Counted from the first letter of the stretch, positions 7,207 to 15,019 are shown. The stretch is DNA of 35,698 bases from an uncultured Lachnospiraceae bacterium (GCA_944383965.1 CALWRQ010000014.1:1-35698), one strand, 5' to 3'. Notes: generated by a model not told the origin, from the sequence alone. Made by a program: numbers and translations.

Positions 7207-7977
7207 TCAGAACAGGTAGCGGTGGTTCTCAAAGTCATACTGCTCCGCAATTTTCAGCACGCCGCGGGAGTCGGTGACCATGCACTGGCCTTCATGAACG
7301 CCGCCCTCCGGGCACAGGAAATACCACTCTCCCGCCGGATCCTGCTGATAGCCGGTGAGCATATAGCCTTCGGCGTCGAAAAGATACCAGCCGGAAGAGC
7401 CTGTAGTTTGCTCCGTAAGCCAGTACCAGCCGTTTGCTGCGTAGGTGCCGTCTGCATACTGATACCACCAGCGCTTTCCGTCCGCAGCCGCCTTGAAGCC
7501 TTCGGTATACACCGGATCCACGCTGTAGTCAATATCGCACAGCTTCAAAACCTTCTGCCAGGCGGTATCCTTCACCCGGCTCTCAATGGTGCCGTAATTG
7601 ATCCCCTTGGCCTCCACGCAGCAACCGTCTCCAACATATACGCCGATGTGGCCCGGCTTCCACAGAGCCCAACCGGTCATACTCTCGTCCAGGGCGCCGA
7701 TGGATACTTTCTCTTCCGCAGTATCGTGGTAATTGGTGCTGCCCCGGATGATGCCCGTGTACCAGCTGATCAGACCGCTGCAGTCAGTGCAGCGCTGGCC
7801 AATGAACTGCCTGGCCTTGGCCAGATAGCTGCTGGTATATACAGACGGGTTCTGATTTGCCAGGAGCTGCAGGCACTCCTCCGTCAGAATCTCCCCCTTT
7901 GCCCCATATACATAGGGCGTTCCGATCTTGCTTTTACAGAATGCCGTCAGGCCGGCGGCTTTTCGTTTGTCTGACAT
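7207..7977 (-). CDS. Endolysin: NlpC/P60 peptidase with cell-wall-binding repeats
   Basis: 256 residues. The N-terminal NlpC/P60 domain (about 8-150) has the catalytic Cys in RCTDCSGL (Cys66) and His in KPGHIGVYVGDG (His110). These enzymes cleave peptide stems of peptidoglycan, usually D-Glu-diamino-acid bonds. The C-terminal half (about 168-250) contains aromatic/Gly repeats of choline- or glucan-binding type (KRWWYQYADGTYAANGWYWL, SGWYLFDAEGYMLTG). No signal peptide is present, so it depends on a holin. It is the last gene of the prophage on this side, 29 bases from the truncated cotJC frame, with an upstream GGAGGT ribosome site. Confidence 0.88.
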   Translation of the reverse strand: MSDKRKAAGLTAFCKSKIGTPYVYGAKGEILTEECLQLLANQNPSVYTSSYLAKARQFIGQRCTDCSGLISWYTGIIRGSTNYHDTAEEKVSIGALDESMTGWALWKPGHIGVYVGDGCCVEAKGINYGTIESRVKDTAWQKVLKLCDIDYSVDPVYTEGFKAAADGKRWWYQYADGTYAANGWYWLTEQTTGSSGWYLFDAEGYMLTGYQQDPAGEWYFLCPEGGVHEGQCMVTDSRGVLKIAEQYDFENHRYLF

Positions 7978-8037
7978 ATTTTACCTCCATATGAAAAAAG
8001 ACCCGGTATGCACCGGGACGGAAAAGTTCTGTGTATC

Positions 8038-8066
8038 TTGTAAATTGATTCTGCATATGCTATAAT
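8038..8066 (+). promoter_or_regulatory. Promoter of the antitoxin RNA
   Basis: TTGTAA (8038-8043), a 17-base spacer, then TATAAT (8061-8066). Expected start is about 8073. Confidence 0.75.
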
Positions 8067-8072
8067 GCCAGT

Positions 8073-8143
8073 AGGCAAAAGGATATAGCTATTCCACGTA
8101 ATGTGGAAAAACGAAAACCCCAGAGTGGCAGCTCTGGGGTTTT
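8073..8143 (+). ncRNA. Putative type I antitoxin RNA (par/RNA II-like)
   Basis: A transcript of about 70 nt is predicted from the promoter at 8038-8066 to the bidirectional terminator at 8114-8143. It contains AAAGGATATAGC (8078-8089) and TTCCACGTAATG (8092-8103). These repeat, on the same strand, the DNA at 8260-8286 (AAAGGATATAGC, TTCCACATAATG), which is the antisense of the peptide gene's start region. The RNA can therefore base-pair with the peptide mRNA across its start codon and first six or seven codons as well as at the shared terminator. This matches the layout of the enterococcal par locus. The function is inferred. Confidence 0.65.
8114..8143. terminator. Shared bidirectional terminator of the toxin-antitoxin locus
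   Basis: A perfect 12-bp inverted repeat, AAAACCCCAGAG / CTCTGGGGTTTT, with a six-base loop. It carries a T-run on both strands (TTTTCT on plus, TTTTCGTTTTT on minus), so it can end both convergent transcripts. Confidence 0.85.
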
Positions 8144-8193
8144 CTATTCCCATTTATGTACGGCAGGGCTTAAAGCCGCAGGCTCGTTACCGG

Positions 8194-8280
8194 CTATCTG
8201 TCACCGTCCAGCCATTTGCAGATGAGGTGGCAAACCACACCTGCCATAACGGTGAAGATAAAGGATATAGCATCTTCCAC
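8194..8280 (-). CDS. 28-aa hydrophobic peptide, putative Fst-like type I toxin
   Basis: From GTG 8280 the frame reads MEDAISFIFTVMAGVV, CHLICKWLDGDR: a short acidic start, one hydrophobic segment and a polar, charged tail. This matches the size and layout of Fst/Ldr-type membrane toxins. AAAGGGGG lies about eight bases upstream of GTG. An overlapping ATG (8282) opens a non-hydrophobic frame and is less likely. A strong promoter precedes it (8327-8355). In the leader, CCGCCCCTA could pair with AAAGGGGG and mask the ribosome site, as in par RNA I. The gene lies between endolysin and a small phage gene, outside any structural module. Toxicity is inferred from architecture only. Confidence 0.65.
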   Translation of the reverse strand: MEDAISFIFTVMAGVVCHLICKWLDGDR

Positions 8281-8326
8281 ATAATGCACCCCCTTTCCGT
8301 ACCGGTATAGGGGCGGTAACATAGGC

Positions 8327-8355
8327 ATTATAGCATAGCGTCAGAGAACACTCAA
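8327..8355 (-). promoter_or_regulatory. Promoter of the 28-aa peptide gene
   Basis: On minus, TTGAGT (8355-8350), a 17-base spacer, then TATAAT (8332-8327). Start is expected at about 8320, giving a 40-nt leader. Confidence 0.75.
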
Positions 8356-8404
8356 TAAGAAGCAGTTCTGAGACTTGCTTCCGGAAGCCGCTGGGGCACC
8401 GGTC

Positions 8405-8620
8405 TTATTTCTTCGGACGGATATCTCCGTTTTCGTCAGCGTACCATCCGGAATGAATGGTTACCTTTCCGGTTTCCTCATGAAAATCAATGCCGAATGC
8501 GGGGCCTTCGTACTGAGCTGCAAATTCAGCAAATGTATTGGTGCGGATGGCTGCCTTCAGCTTCTCCTCAATAGCGGGAATGTCCTTTACGTTAATCGGT
8601 TTCCAATTGTTGTTCATCAT
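8405..8620 (-). CDS. Small phage protein of unknown function
   Basis: 71 residues (MMNNNWKPINVKDIPAIEEK...), soluble, mixed charge, ending DENGDIRPKK. AAAGGAG precedes the two adjacent ATG codons (8620 and 8617); either could be used. It lies between the holin-like gene and the toxin-antitoxin locus in the lysis region. No recognised domain. Confidence 0.6.
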   Translation of the reverse strand: MMNNNWKPINVKDIPAIEEKLKAAIRTNTFAEFAAQYEGPAFGIDFHEETGKVTIHSGWYADENGDIRPKK

Positions 8621-8719
8621 TCATTTCTCCTTTTCTTTCTCTGATATTCTTGAAATTTCTGGGTTGGCCTGCCGGCCGCCGGGATACCGCCCGGCCCGAA
8701 GATGCGGGATCACCTCCCT

Positions 8720-9052
8720 TTACTCTTTATTCTTATAAGCGGTACGCTGCCAAATCTCAGAGACTTTTTCCCATCCGCTCATAGCCACTAACGCAACAAT
8801 ACAGGCTGCAATCATGCAAGCAAATATCATATACCATTCAATCGGTCGCTCCTGCCAATAAAGCATTGCCACCAAGCAGGCCGGGCACAGCACCAGACTC
8901 AGAACGATCACTACCGCCGATGTAGGCAGCTTATCCAGCCCTGGCCAGGCCTTAATTACCTGAGTAATTATGGACACTAAAAAAGCCATCACACCGATGG
9001 CAATCAACACGTAAGACACATACTGCATAATCAGATTCACATCCATATTCAT
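8720..9052 (-). CDS. Holin-like phage membrane protein
   Basis: 110 residues with three hydrophobic segments (about 10-30, 44-66, 72-92) and a charged C-terminal tail (GWEKVSEIWQRTAYKNKE). Size, topology and position just before the endolysin gene fit a holin, which forms the membrane lesion releasing the endolysin. It overlaps the upstream gene by four bases (ATGA). No family-specific motif confirms it; a different phage membrane role is possible. Confidence 0.65.
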   Translation of the reverse strand: MNMDVNLIMQYVSYVLIAIGVMAFLVSIITQVIKAWPGLDKLPTSAVVIVLSLVLCPACLVAMLYWQERPIEWYMIFACMIAACIVALVAMSGWEKVSEIWQRTAYKNKE

Positions 9053-9378
9053 TCCTCCAATTCTGTCGGCATTTCCAACAGCTCATTTTTCAGCTTTGTC
9101 GCCACATCATTTCCGCCCAGGGAGTGGTAGGCGTCATACATCCGCTTCAGGCTCTCCTTCGCATAGATCGGGCAATATCCCTTATCATGATAATGATTGT
9201 AACTCTGAATAATCCGATCCCGTAGGAGGGCCTCTACCCCTTCCCGCAGCGCTGCGTTCCGGGAAGCTTCTTCCTGCTGCTGTTTCCGAAGCTGTCTGAA
9301 CCAGTATCCGAGCAGAGCAAATCCACCGGCGAACAACCATTCTACCCAACTGGCCCGTATGTACTCTATAATCTCCAA
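9049..9378 (-). CDS. Phage membrane-anchored coiled-coil protein
   Basis: 109 residues using TTG 9378, chosen because AGGAGG lies eight bases upstream; the GTG at 9396 lies upstream of that ribosome site. One N-terminal transmembrane segment (ASWVEWLFAGGFALLGYWF), then a charged helix (RQLRKQQQEEASRNAALREG) and a C-terminal domain with YNHYHDKGYCPIYAKESLKRMYDAYHSLGGND. This pattern recurs in lysis-region proteins of Firmicutes phages; it may act with the holin. Function not known. Confidence 0.65.
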   Translation of the reverse strand: MEIIEYIRASWVEWLFAGGFALLGYWFRQLRKQQQEEASRNAALREGVEALLRDRIIQSYNHYHDKGYCPIYAKESLKRMYDAYHSLGGNDVATKLKNELLEMPTELEE

Positions 9379-9392
9379 CGGTGTTCCTCCTA

Positions 9393-9524
9393 TCACTTTT
9401 CTTCTGCCAATTCCGGATATCCCAAAGAAATCAGCACCTTCTTAACATCTTCTCTGATCATCAAAGGCACATCTTTAATAGACTTTATGCCTTTTAAGAT
9501 TAAATCTGCGTAAATTACTGCCAT
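9393..9524 (-). CDS. CD1375-family small phage protein
   Basis: 43 residues: MAVIYADLILKGIKSIKDVP followed by a helix and LGYPELAEEK. This matches the short CD1375-type proteins found at the end of tail modules in clostridial phages. GGAGG lies eight bases upstream of ATG 9524. Its 3' end precedes the next gene's ribosome site. Role unknown, probably tail-fibre associated from position. Confidence 0.65.
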   Translation of the reverse strand: MAVIYADLILKGIKSIKDVPLMIREDVKKVLISLGYPELAEEK

Positions 9525-9537
9525 CTGCTCCACCTCC

Positions 9538-9924
9538 TTATTCTATATTAGAAACTGCCAACTCAAACACCTGTGTAAGGGCAAGCTGCAATTCTGTAAC
9601 CTTTTTCTCATTTTCATCATTCATAACTTGCAGCTTGTTCAAAATTTGAGAGTCGATGAACGGGAAGAAACCATATCCGGTGAAAATTTTCTCTCCTTCG
9701 TCATCTAACTTGTATTTCAGATTACCCTGAGCATCATACTGGAGACTGCCGTCTTCTGCAAAATCCAGCTCATATTGTGGTTCATATTTATAGCCACAGA
9801 CAACCGTGAACGCTTTTCCAGACAACATTTCGTCGTCTACTTCGTATTCATGTGCATAGCTTTCTGGTACGTAATCCGGAGAATATCCGATAATTTCATG
9901 CTGATCGTTTGTGTAAAGTTTCAC
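9538..9924 (-). CDS. Tail-region protein of unknown function
   Basis: 128 residues, acidic, with tandem aromatic/Asp segments (LDFAEDGSLQYDAQGNLKYKLDDEGEKIFTGYG), then a C-terminal helix (LQVMNDENEKKVTELQLALTQVFEL). Such short proteins with a terminal coiled coil lie downstream of fibre genes in many Firmicutes phages and may be fibre chaperones. That role is inferred from position. It ends just before the ribosome site of the CD1375-family gene. Confidence 0.65.
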   Translation of the reverse strand: MKLYTNDQHEIIGYSPDYVPESYAHEYEVDDEMLSGKAFTVVCGYKYEPQYELDFAEDGSLQYDAQGNLKYKLDDEGEKIFTGYGFFPFIDSQILNKLQVMNDENEKKVTELQLALTQVFELAVSNIE

Positions 9925-9943
9925 TTAGTTTTCACCTCCTATT

Positions 9944-10939
9944 TTAAGAAAGCCAAATATGATAAATATATACTGCTCCATACCAAGCGACTTCGTTAAA
10001 ACTTATTCTTGGTTTGACAGTTATACCGACATTTGTGATATCTAAAGAGAAAGTATATCTGCCTGCATATCTATCCCCAGTCATTAATGACGCAATTGTG
10101 CCAGAACCGCCGGAGGATAAGTATATGCCAGTATCAGTATCGGTATTTAAACTATTTGCCGTATATTGCATGTCTATGTTTAACTTGGTGTATGGAACAA
10201 AATTATAACTGTTAGCTGCCTCTATAAAATAACTATACTTATTTTGCGGTATGGTTATTTTTAGTCCATCGTACGTTATGCTGCTGCTGCCTCCCCCAGA
10301 ACTAAAACCGGCAGGATCTACTCCGTTAAGATACAGATCCGTAGCTGTAGGAAACCATCCTTCACAAATACCCTTCACTCCAAAGATCGTAACATTCTTC
10401 TTGATATTCCCCGCCACCAGGTTCGCATCTCCTGCAACCGCAATATTCCCAGTGACAATCTTATTAGGCGTCACAATGGTCTTCGCTGCCGTCCCTGGAA
10501 TGGTAGTGCTGCCGCCTTGGGTAGCCAATGTCCCCGTAATCTGTTTTCCATTTACCCATGCTTTTTTTCCGGTCCAGATTTGTGCCGCAGTGACATCCCC
10601 CGGTGTCTGACTGGCCAGATCCTTTGCTGTCACCTTACCGGCACCATTGTGGTATCCAGGCGGGATGACCACCGAACTGCCCGCTGCCAGGCCGGATGAT
10701 TCCCAGGCTCCTTGATTCACCATAGAACCTGTACGTCTTTGATGTAGATTTGTATTGTAGTAAGTCTGTCCTTCAAGCACCTGACTGTCTGCAGCCGTTC
10801 CTGTCAGCTCCAGTTCACCAGTAATTGGCTCCCCATCCGGTCCCACAATGACCTTGCCTTTTTCTACGTTTTCTTTCATGGCTGTTACTACGGACACATC
10901 GGCTCCTCCGGTTCCTCCAGAGGGATAAAATCTTGCCAT
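9944..10939 (-). CDS. Phage tail fibre / receptor-binding protein
   Basis: 331 residues. The N-terminal two thirds are built of Gly-rich modules with recurring patterns such as VGPDGEPITGELELTG, NGAGKVTAKDL, WVNGKQITGTLA and KKNVTIFGVKGICEG, typical of fibre shafts. The C-terminal third (about 230-331) looks like a compact beta domain rich in Ser, Tyr and Asn, a plausible receptor-binding tip. GGGGGTGTAAGG precedes ATG 10939. It is the largest gene between the tail protein I cluster and the lysis genes, which is the usual fibre position. Confidence 0.75.
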   Translation of the reverse strand: MARFYPSGGTGGADVSVVTAMKENVEKGKVIVGPDGEPITGELELTGTAADSQVLEGQTYYNTNLHQRRTGSMVNQGAWESSGLAAGSSVVIPPGYHNGAGKVTAKDLASQTPGDVTAAQIWTGKKAWVNGKQITGTLATQGGSTTIPGTAAKTIVTPNKIVTGNIAVAGDANLVAGNIKKNVTIFGVKGICEGWFPTATDLYLNGVDPAGFSSGGGSSSITYDGLKITIPQNKYSYFIEAANSYNFVPYTKLNIDMQYTANSLNTDTDTGIYLSSGGSGTIASLMTGDRYAGRYTFSLDITNVGITVKPRISFNEVAWYGAVYIYHIWLS

Positions 10940-10941
10940 CC

Positions 10942-11364
10942 TTACACCCCCTTTAGCCCAACCGTACAGTCTACTTCCGGCTTCTGGTACTTGCAGGTAG
11001 CCGTCATCGTTCCAGCACCGCTGTCAAAATATGTGATATAGCCATATGCCTTCTGTTTGGCTTTGCTCTCATCGTCATTTTCGCCATCGTCCACAAAAAC
11101 CGGGGTAGGTCTGTCCTGATCTGTCATCCCATCCACCACTACCGTCTGTGTATATGGTGCAGAATCACCTACCCAGCCAGACGCTGTCAGTGTAATCTCA
11201 TTGTACTGCCTGCTGCGTTCTGCCTGATTTTTGTTATAAACAGTATTGTTCAGAAGCTGTTCGATGACCAGGCCCATGGCATCACCATCTGCATCTGTCT
11301 GCTTATCCCACTTAGGGATTTCCGTACTAAAAACCGGCGGATCTCCGATCACACAATTTGCCAT
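10942..11364 (-). CDS. Tail fibre-associated protein
   Basis: 140 residues beginning MANCVIGDPPVF. Its middle part contains TLTASGWVGDSAPYTQTVVVDG, a beta-rich segment common in tail fibre and baseplate accessory proteins. It has no catalytic motif. It sits two bases upstream of the fibre gene and downstream of the fibre-like 11383-11769 gene, so it probably belongs to the fibre assembly. Confidence 0.65.
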   Translation of the reverse strand: MANCVIGDPPVFSTEIPKWDKQTDADGDAMGLVIEQLLNNTVYNKNQAERSRQYNEITLTASGWVGDSAPYTQTVVVDGMTDQDRPTPVFVDDGENDDESKAKQKAYGYITYFDSGAGTMTATCKYQKPEVDCTVGLKGV

Positions 11365-11382
11365 CTGTCATCACCTCTCTCC

Positions 11383-11769
11383 TTAAAACACCTCATCCAT
11401 ATTGAATTCCATGGGGACATCCTCATCCTTGCCCTTTGGCAGAAACGTCTTGTATGCTATCAAATCTCCATCTTCATCAAACAATCCCATTTCCGAGATA
11501 TTCTTTCCTGTCAGTTCCCCTTTATCAATGGTGGAAACATATCTGCAGGTTGTCTCTCCCTCAACTGGGTAGGAATGGGACTCAATATCCTTACTTAATA
11601 ACTGGTTATACAGTCCAACCTCGTTGCCTGTTGTGGTTTTTGGCTCTCCACCTTCGTCCACACCGCCATCCCCCCACGCCATTTTGCTGATCTTCGGGAG
11701 GGTCATATCTCCTGAGTGTGCCTTGCATAATTTCTTCTTTCCTGTTGCTGTTATTACTGCTGTTGCCAT
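11383..11769 (-). CDS. Phage tail-collar / fibre N-terminal-like protein
   Basis: 128 residues from ATG 11769 (AAAGGAG nine bases upstream; the longer frame to 11862 runs over the 3' end of the tail protein I gene). It reads MATAVITATGKKKLCKAHSG, then LPKISKMAWGDGGVDEGGEP, and later ISEMGLFDEDGDLIAYKTF. The WGDGG and EMGLFDEDGDLIAY patterns are those of the phage tail-fibre attachment domain that joins fibres to the baseplate. Confidence 0.75.
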   Translation of the reverse strand: MATAVITATGKKKLCKAHSGDMTLPKISKMAWGDGGVDEGGEPKTTTGNEVGLYNQLLSKDIESHSYPVEGETTCRYVSTIDKGELTGKNISEMGLFDEDGDLIAYKTFLPKGKDEDVPMEFNMDEVF

Positions 11770-11788
11770 ATATCTGCTCCTTTCATAG

Positions 11789-12733
11789 TTATAGTTCTGC
11801 CCATCCGCCATTAAGTTTCCGGGTTCCATCCAGTTTCCAGGATCCATCAAATTTCCTATCACTATACACTTTGGTGGTTAAATCAGGATTTGCCTGCACA
11901 GTAAATCCGATTCGAAGCGATGCTTCTATGTCTTCCTCTTCCTCTGTTTCCATCTCAATTCTGAGTGCATTACAATACTCCACCGGAACTTCCACAGCGG
12001 ACTGGATTCTGGCTGAAGAAGCTGAAACAGACATAGATATAGCAAACTCCACCGGAATCCGGAGACCCAAGGGATAGAAATCTACCTGACTGTTGGACTT
12101 ATATCCATTGAATTTCCGGTCACCGTCCAATTTCCAGGATCCATCCAGTCGCAAAGGAACCAAATTTTGACGCGGGTAAAACTCCATAAAAAGACGGACA
12201 CAGGCATCCACTTCCGTTGATACCTGTATTTCAATCAATATTTGAAATATTAACGCTTCCAGCCAAGACCTTACATTTTTATATCCTTTAATTTTTCGGA
12301 CAATTTCTTTGGTGCTCCCTACCGGAATCACCGTGTCTTCGGCTATATTTACCACTGCCTTGAAATAATAGGGATCACCATCATAGTCAAACCATTCTTC
12401 GATTTGTCCTCCTCCATACAGAGTTGTAAGATACTCCGATAATGTGGCATTGGTTCCGCCGCGCATATACCATCCTAAAGTCTGCTTTACCATGCCCTCC
12501 CTAACAATCCGACTTGCACTGGCATCATAATACTGTGTACGCAATTCTGCTGCCATCGCATCCAAAACCGCATCAGATACCTGACTAATATCACCGTACA
12601 AAGAAATTGCTTTCGTATAATTCAGGAGCTTCTTCAATCCTTCCGATATCGCATAACTGATTGCTTCATTCTCCGACGTCCGAAGAACTTCCGGCATCAG
12701 TTCGTATGGTGTCCCTTCATACAGTTCTTGCAT
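11789..12733 (-). CDS. Phage tail protein I (baseplate)
   Basis: 314 residues. The first 190 show the P2 gpI pattern (YELMPEVLRTSENEAISYAIS, LDAMAAELRTQYYD, VREGMVKQTLGWYMRGGTNATL). gpI is a baseplate component that links wedge and fibres. The C-terminal extension carries two copies of a short motif, LDGSWKLDGDRKFNG (about 196-210) and SDRKFDGSWKLDGTRKLNGGW (about 293-311), flanking an acidic beta-rich section. The gene start overlaps the baseplate J gene by 17 bases, with GGAGG upstream of ATG 12733. Confidence 0.85.
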   Translation of the reverse strand: MQELYEGTPYELMPEVLRTSENEAISYAISEGLKKLLNYTKAISLYGDISQVSDAVLDAMAAELRTQYYDASASRIVREGMVKQTLGWYMRGGTNATLSEYLTTLYGGGQIEEWFDYDGDPYYFKAVVNIAEDTVIPVGSTKEIVRKIKGYKNVRSWLEALIFQILIEIQVSTEVDACVRLFMEFYPRQNLVPLRLDGSWKLDGDRKFNGYKSNSQVDFYPLGLRIPVEFAISMSVSASSARIQSAVEVPVEYCNALRIEMETEEEEDIEASLRIGFTVQANPDLTTKVYSDRKFDGSWKLDGTRKLNGGWAEL

Positions 12734-13868
12734 CTTTCAGTCCTCCATACTCCAGATTCACAGAAGTTGCCTTAGAAATACTTGCATCTGTAATTTCCGT
12801 CCAGACCGGACTGCGAACTACTACATAACTGGCTCCTGCCTCCACGAGCAGATATATCAGCTGAGAAGGGTTCAAATCCCTCCCGATGACCTCCCCCTGC
12901 CATTCCTGGTACCTTTCACAGGCTTCTTCCACCTGTTTTTTTATCTCAGTTTCGTTTTCCCGCTTGGAATCTTCGATGTAGTATGTAACATCTATCTCAT
13001 ATTCTTTTACAGTCGGCGCCTTTACTACAACCTTATCCGTTAATGGTTTTCGGCTTCCTTCCTCTAAATAATCCTGCATCTGTTTTAATTGTCCGGAATC
13101 TGGAATCTGACCATCCTGAAACATGACATAAATATCTACCTCTCCAGGATTTTCCGAAGTAATGAAGCAATCCTTTACGGCCGTGCTGTATGTCTGCATC
13201 CAATAACGATATGCATCCTCCGGACCAGCGGTGGAATATCCTGATGGAGCAAGATAAAGTCTCTCTGCCAAAGCATCATCCGTTTCTTCATCTGCTCCAC
13301 CAGATGTTTCTGTTGTATTTTCCAGACTCTGCACATAATTGATCGGATCCACCAGTGTCGTAATCCTCCCAGGTCCATAACCATTTCCGATCTCTCCAAC
13401 TGTCAGACATGCTGCTGGGACTTTCACCATTTCCTGTCCTGCTTCAATTGTCATTGCTTCCGTTGTAGCAAAAAAAAGAGCATCAACTGCAGCCCTGGTA
13501 CCTGCCGGAATTACCACGTCAAAATCCTGTATTTTTGAAAGCGTAAACTTTAAAATGGTTCTGGCTGCTGATGCCGGATTTCGGCTGGTACGTTTAAAAG
13601 CTGCCAGATTATCCAGGTATTCCCCTTTGCTGTATTTTAACAGACCATTTTTCCCTCCGCGGTCTACGCACTGCAGTCCCTGATACAGCATCACAGTTGC
13701 CGCATACAGGACCAAGCGTTCCGGTTGCGCCGGCGCAAGTTTTATATCTTTCCCTGTCAGTTCCTGATACTTTTTTTCATAGTTCTGCACCATTTCATCC
13801 AAGAATTGGTCAAACATTAACCCATCAATAAAACTGACCTCCGGATAAGAATCCAGTTCGCCTCTCAT
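12717..13868 (-). CDS. Baseplate J-like protein (gpJ/gp47)
   Basis: 383 residues with the baseplate J signature: N-terminal GELDSYPEVSFIDG, a central VPAACLTVGEIGNGYGPGRITTLVDPI, ETSGGADEETDDALAERLYL, and a C-terminal KAPTVKEYEIDVTYYI. Baseplate J forms the wedge ring of contractile tails. It overlaps the upstream gp25-like gene by four bases (ATGA), indicating translational coupling. Confidence 0.92.
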   Translation of the reverse strand: MRGELDSYPEVSFIDGLMFDQFLDEMVQNYEKKYQELTGKDIKLAPAQPERLVLYAATVMLYQGLQCVDRGGKNGLLKYSKGEYLDNLAAFKRTSRNPASAARTILKFTLSKIQDFDVVIPAGTRAAVDALFFATTEAMTIEAGQEMVKVPAACLTVGEIGNGYGPGRITTLVDPINYVQSLENTTETSGGADEETDDALAERLYLAPSGYSTAGPEDAYRYWMQTYSTAVKDCFITSENPGEVDIYVMFQDGQIPDSGQLKQMQDYLEEGSRKPLTDKVVVKAPTVKEYEIDVTYYIEDSKRENETEIKKQVEEACERYQEWQGEVIGRDLNPSQLIYLLVEAGASYVVVRSPVWTEITDASISKATSVNLEYGGLKDARTV

Positions 13869-14167
13869 CCTGTCTCCTCCTTTCTCCGGAACCGGATATG
13901 CGGAATCATGGTCCCATCTGTCTGAATTTCCATGGATACGTCCGCCACCTCTGCCCTGGGTTCATATCGTTCCACTTTGTCTTCTAATTCCGCTAAAAAC
14001 AATGCCTCTGCCGTATCTGGCGGCTGATCCAGACATTCCCAGGAGATCCCCAATTCCCGGTCTGTCGGCTGTGTACCAGCTCGGATTCCCAGGAGCGTGA
14101 TCAAACACCGTAGAATCTCTCTGCTCTCTTCATCCTCTGTCAGTATTTCCGCTGTATAATTCTCCAT
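13865..14167 (-). CDS. Baseplate wedge protein W (gp25-like)
   Basis: 100 residues, of the gpW/gp25 lysozyme-like family: EDEESREILRCLITLLGIRAGTQPTDRELGI is the conserved start (here with the usual IRTxxGxxPxxxxxGI shape), then an acidic section around VERYEPRAEVADVSMEI. This protein links sheath and baseplate in contractile tails. It overlaps gpJ by four bases. Confidence 0.82.
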   Translation of the reverse strand: MENYTAEILTEDEESREILRCLITLLGIRAGTQPTDRELGISWECLDQPPDTAEALFLAELEDKVERYEPRAEVADVSMEIQTDGTMIPHIRFRRKEETG

Positions 14168-14182
14168 GCCTTCATGCCCCTT

Positions 14183-14578
14183 TCAAAAATACTCCTGCAG
14201 GGTCAGGCTCATCGTGGCCCGGTAAAGCTCTCCCCGCCTCTGAATCACATCCCAGGCTTCCGAGCTTTTGGTAATGACCCATCTACCGTTTCCAATTCTC
14301 TGACGTCCGATCACCAGGATTTCCGCCTGTCCAGACTCCACCATCTGTTCAATCTGCTTTAACATCTCTCTGGGTCGCACTCCCAGGGACGCATCCAGCA
14401 CAATCTCCATAGTCATAGTCTGAAGAGAGGCACCCTGGAAAAATGGAAGCGGCTTCTGTCCGATCCGCTCCATGCTGCTCCAGTTCCCGGAGACTTCCCG
14501 TTTCAGGTTTCGGAAGGTCAGCACTCTCCAGTCGCTAACCTGGAATACCAACTGACTTCCAAGCGCTCCCACTCTCAT
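14183..14578 (-). CDS. Phage tail protein U (gpU)
   Basis: 131 residues. VFQVSDWRVLTFRNLKREVSG followed by IGQKPLPFFQGASLQTMTMEIVLDASLGVRP is the P2 gpU pattern, and LQEYF closes it. gpU takes part in tail completion/baseplate assembly. ATG 14578 overlaps the stop of the gpV gene by four bases. Confidence 0.85.
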   Translation of the reverse strand: MRVGALGSQLVFQVSDWRVLTFRNLKREVSGNWSSMERIGQKPLPFFQGASLQTMTMEIVLDASLGVRPREMLKQIEQMVESGQAEILVIGRQRIGNGRWVITKSSEAWDVIQRRGELYRATMSLTLQEYF

Positions 14579-15000
14579 CCGCCATCACTCCTTTCCAGCT
14601 GCTCCAAGCGTTCTTCCAAATCTCCCAGCTTTTCCAGCAGCCCGCTAAAGGAAAGCTCTCCGCCGGCGCCGGTGATCTTCAGATCCGGGACCCGGATCTC
14701 CAGGATACTTCCTTTCTTGTGAAAAGATAGATCTTCCGCGATCCGTTTATACCATTCCATCCCTTCCGGCAGTTCCGTATCATTCCAGAACTTTCCCAAC
14801 ACAACGCCGGAGCTTAAGTCATTGCTTAAGTGAGCGACCAACACCATATCGTTGACTTGTGGCAGAGTGTACTCGCCCCCGAACGCCAGGACCGGAAGAT
14901 CATCGGTTACCATCCGGTCCCGGTCCTGGTATGTTACCTGAATAGTACCGGTAGCCGGGTTCCTGCTGGACACAAATCCAATTCGTATCACATCTTCCAC
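14575..15000 (-). CDS. Baseplate assembly protein V (tail spike)
   Basis: 141 residues. The N-terminal domain (IRIGFVSSRNPATGTIQVTYQDRD, LPQVNDMVLVAHLSNDLSSGVVLG) has the OB-like fold pattern of P2 gpV, the membrane-piercing spike. A short beta-rich segment and a coiled-coil end (LLEKLGDLEERLEQLE) follow. The usual long C-terminal spike helix is short here. Overlaps gpU by four bases. Confidence 0.82.
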   Translation of the reverse strand: MEDVIRIGFVSSRNPATGTIQVTYQDRDRMVTDDLPVLAFGGEYTLPQVNDMVLVAHLSNDLSSGVVLGKFWNDTELPEGMEWYKRIAEDLSFHKKGSILEIRVPDLKITGAGGELSFSGLLEKLGDLEERLEQLERSDGG

Positions 15001-15019
15001 TTGTCATTTCTCCTTTCCT

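Noticed and set aside
7150-7974. 274-aa plus-strand open frame
   Set aside because: Lies fully antisense to the endolysin gene, which has clear catalytic motifs and a ribosome site; no recognisable domain on plus.
7947-8153. 68-aa minus-strand frame
   Set aside because: Overlaps the endolysin start and the terminator; its partial similarity to the toxin comes from the direct repeat.
8101-8310. 69-aa plus-strand frame over the toxin-antitoxin region
   Set aside because: No ribosome site before it, runs through the terminator hairpin, and the region is better explained by the antitoxin RNA and the minus-strand peptide.
8621-8713. 30-codon minus-strand frame (GTG start)
   Set aside because: The GTG lies inside its own would-be Shine-Dalgarno sequence and the peptide has no recognisable features.
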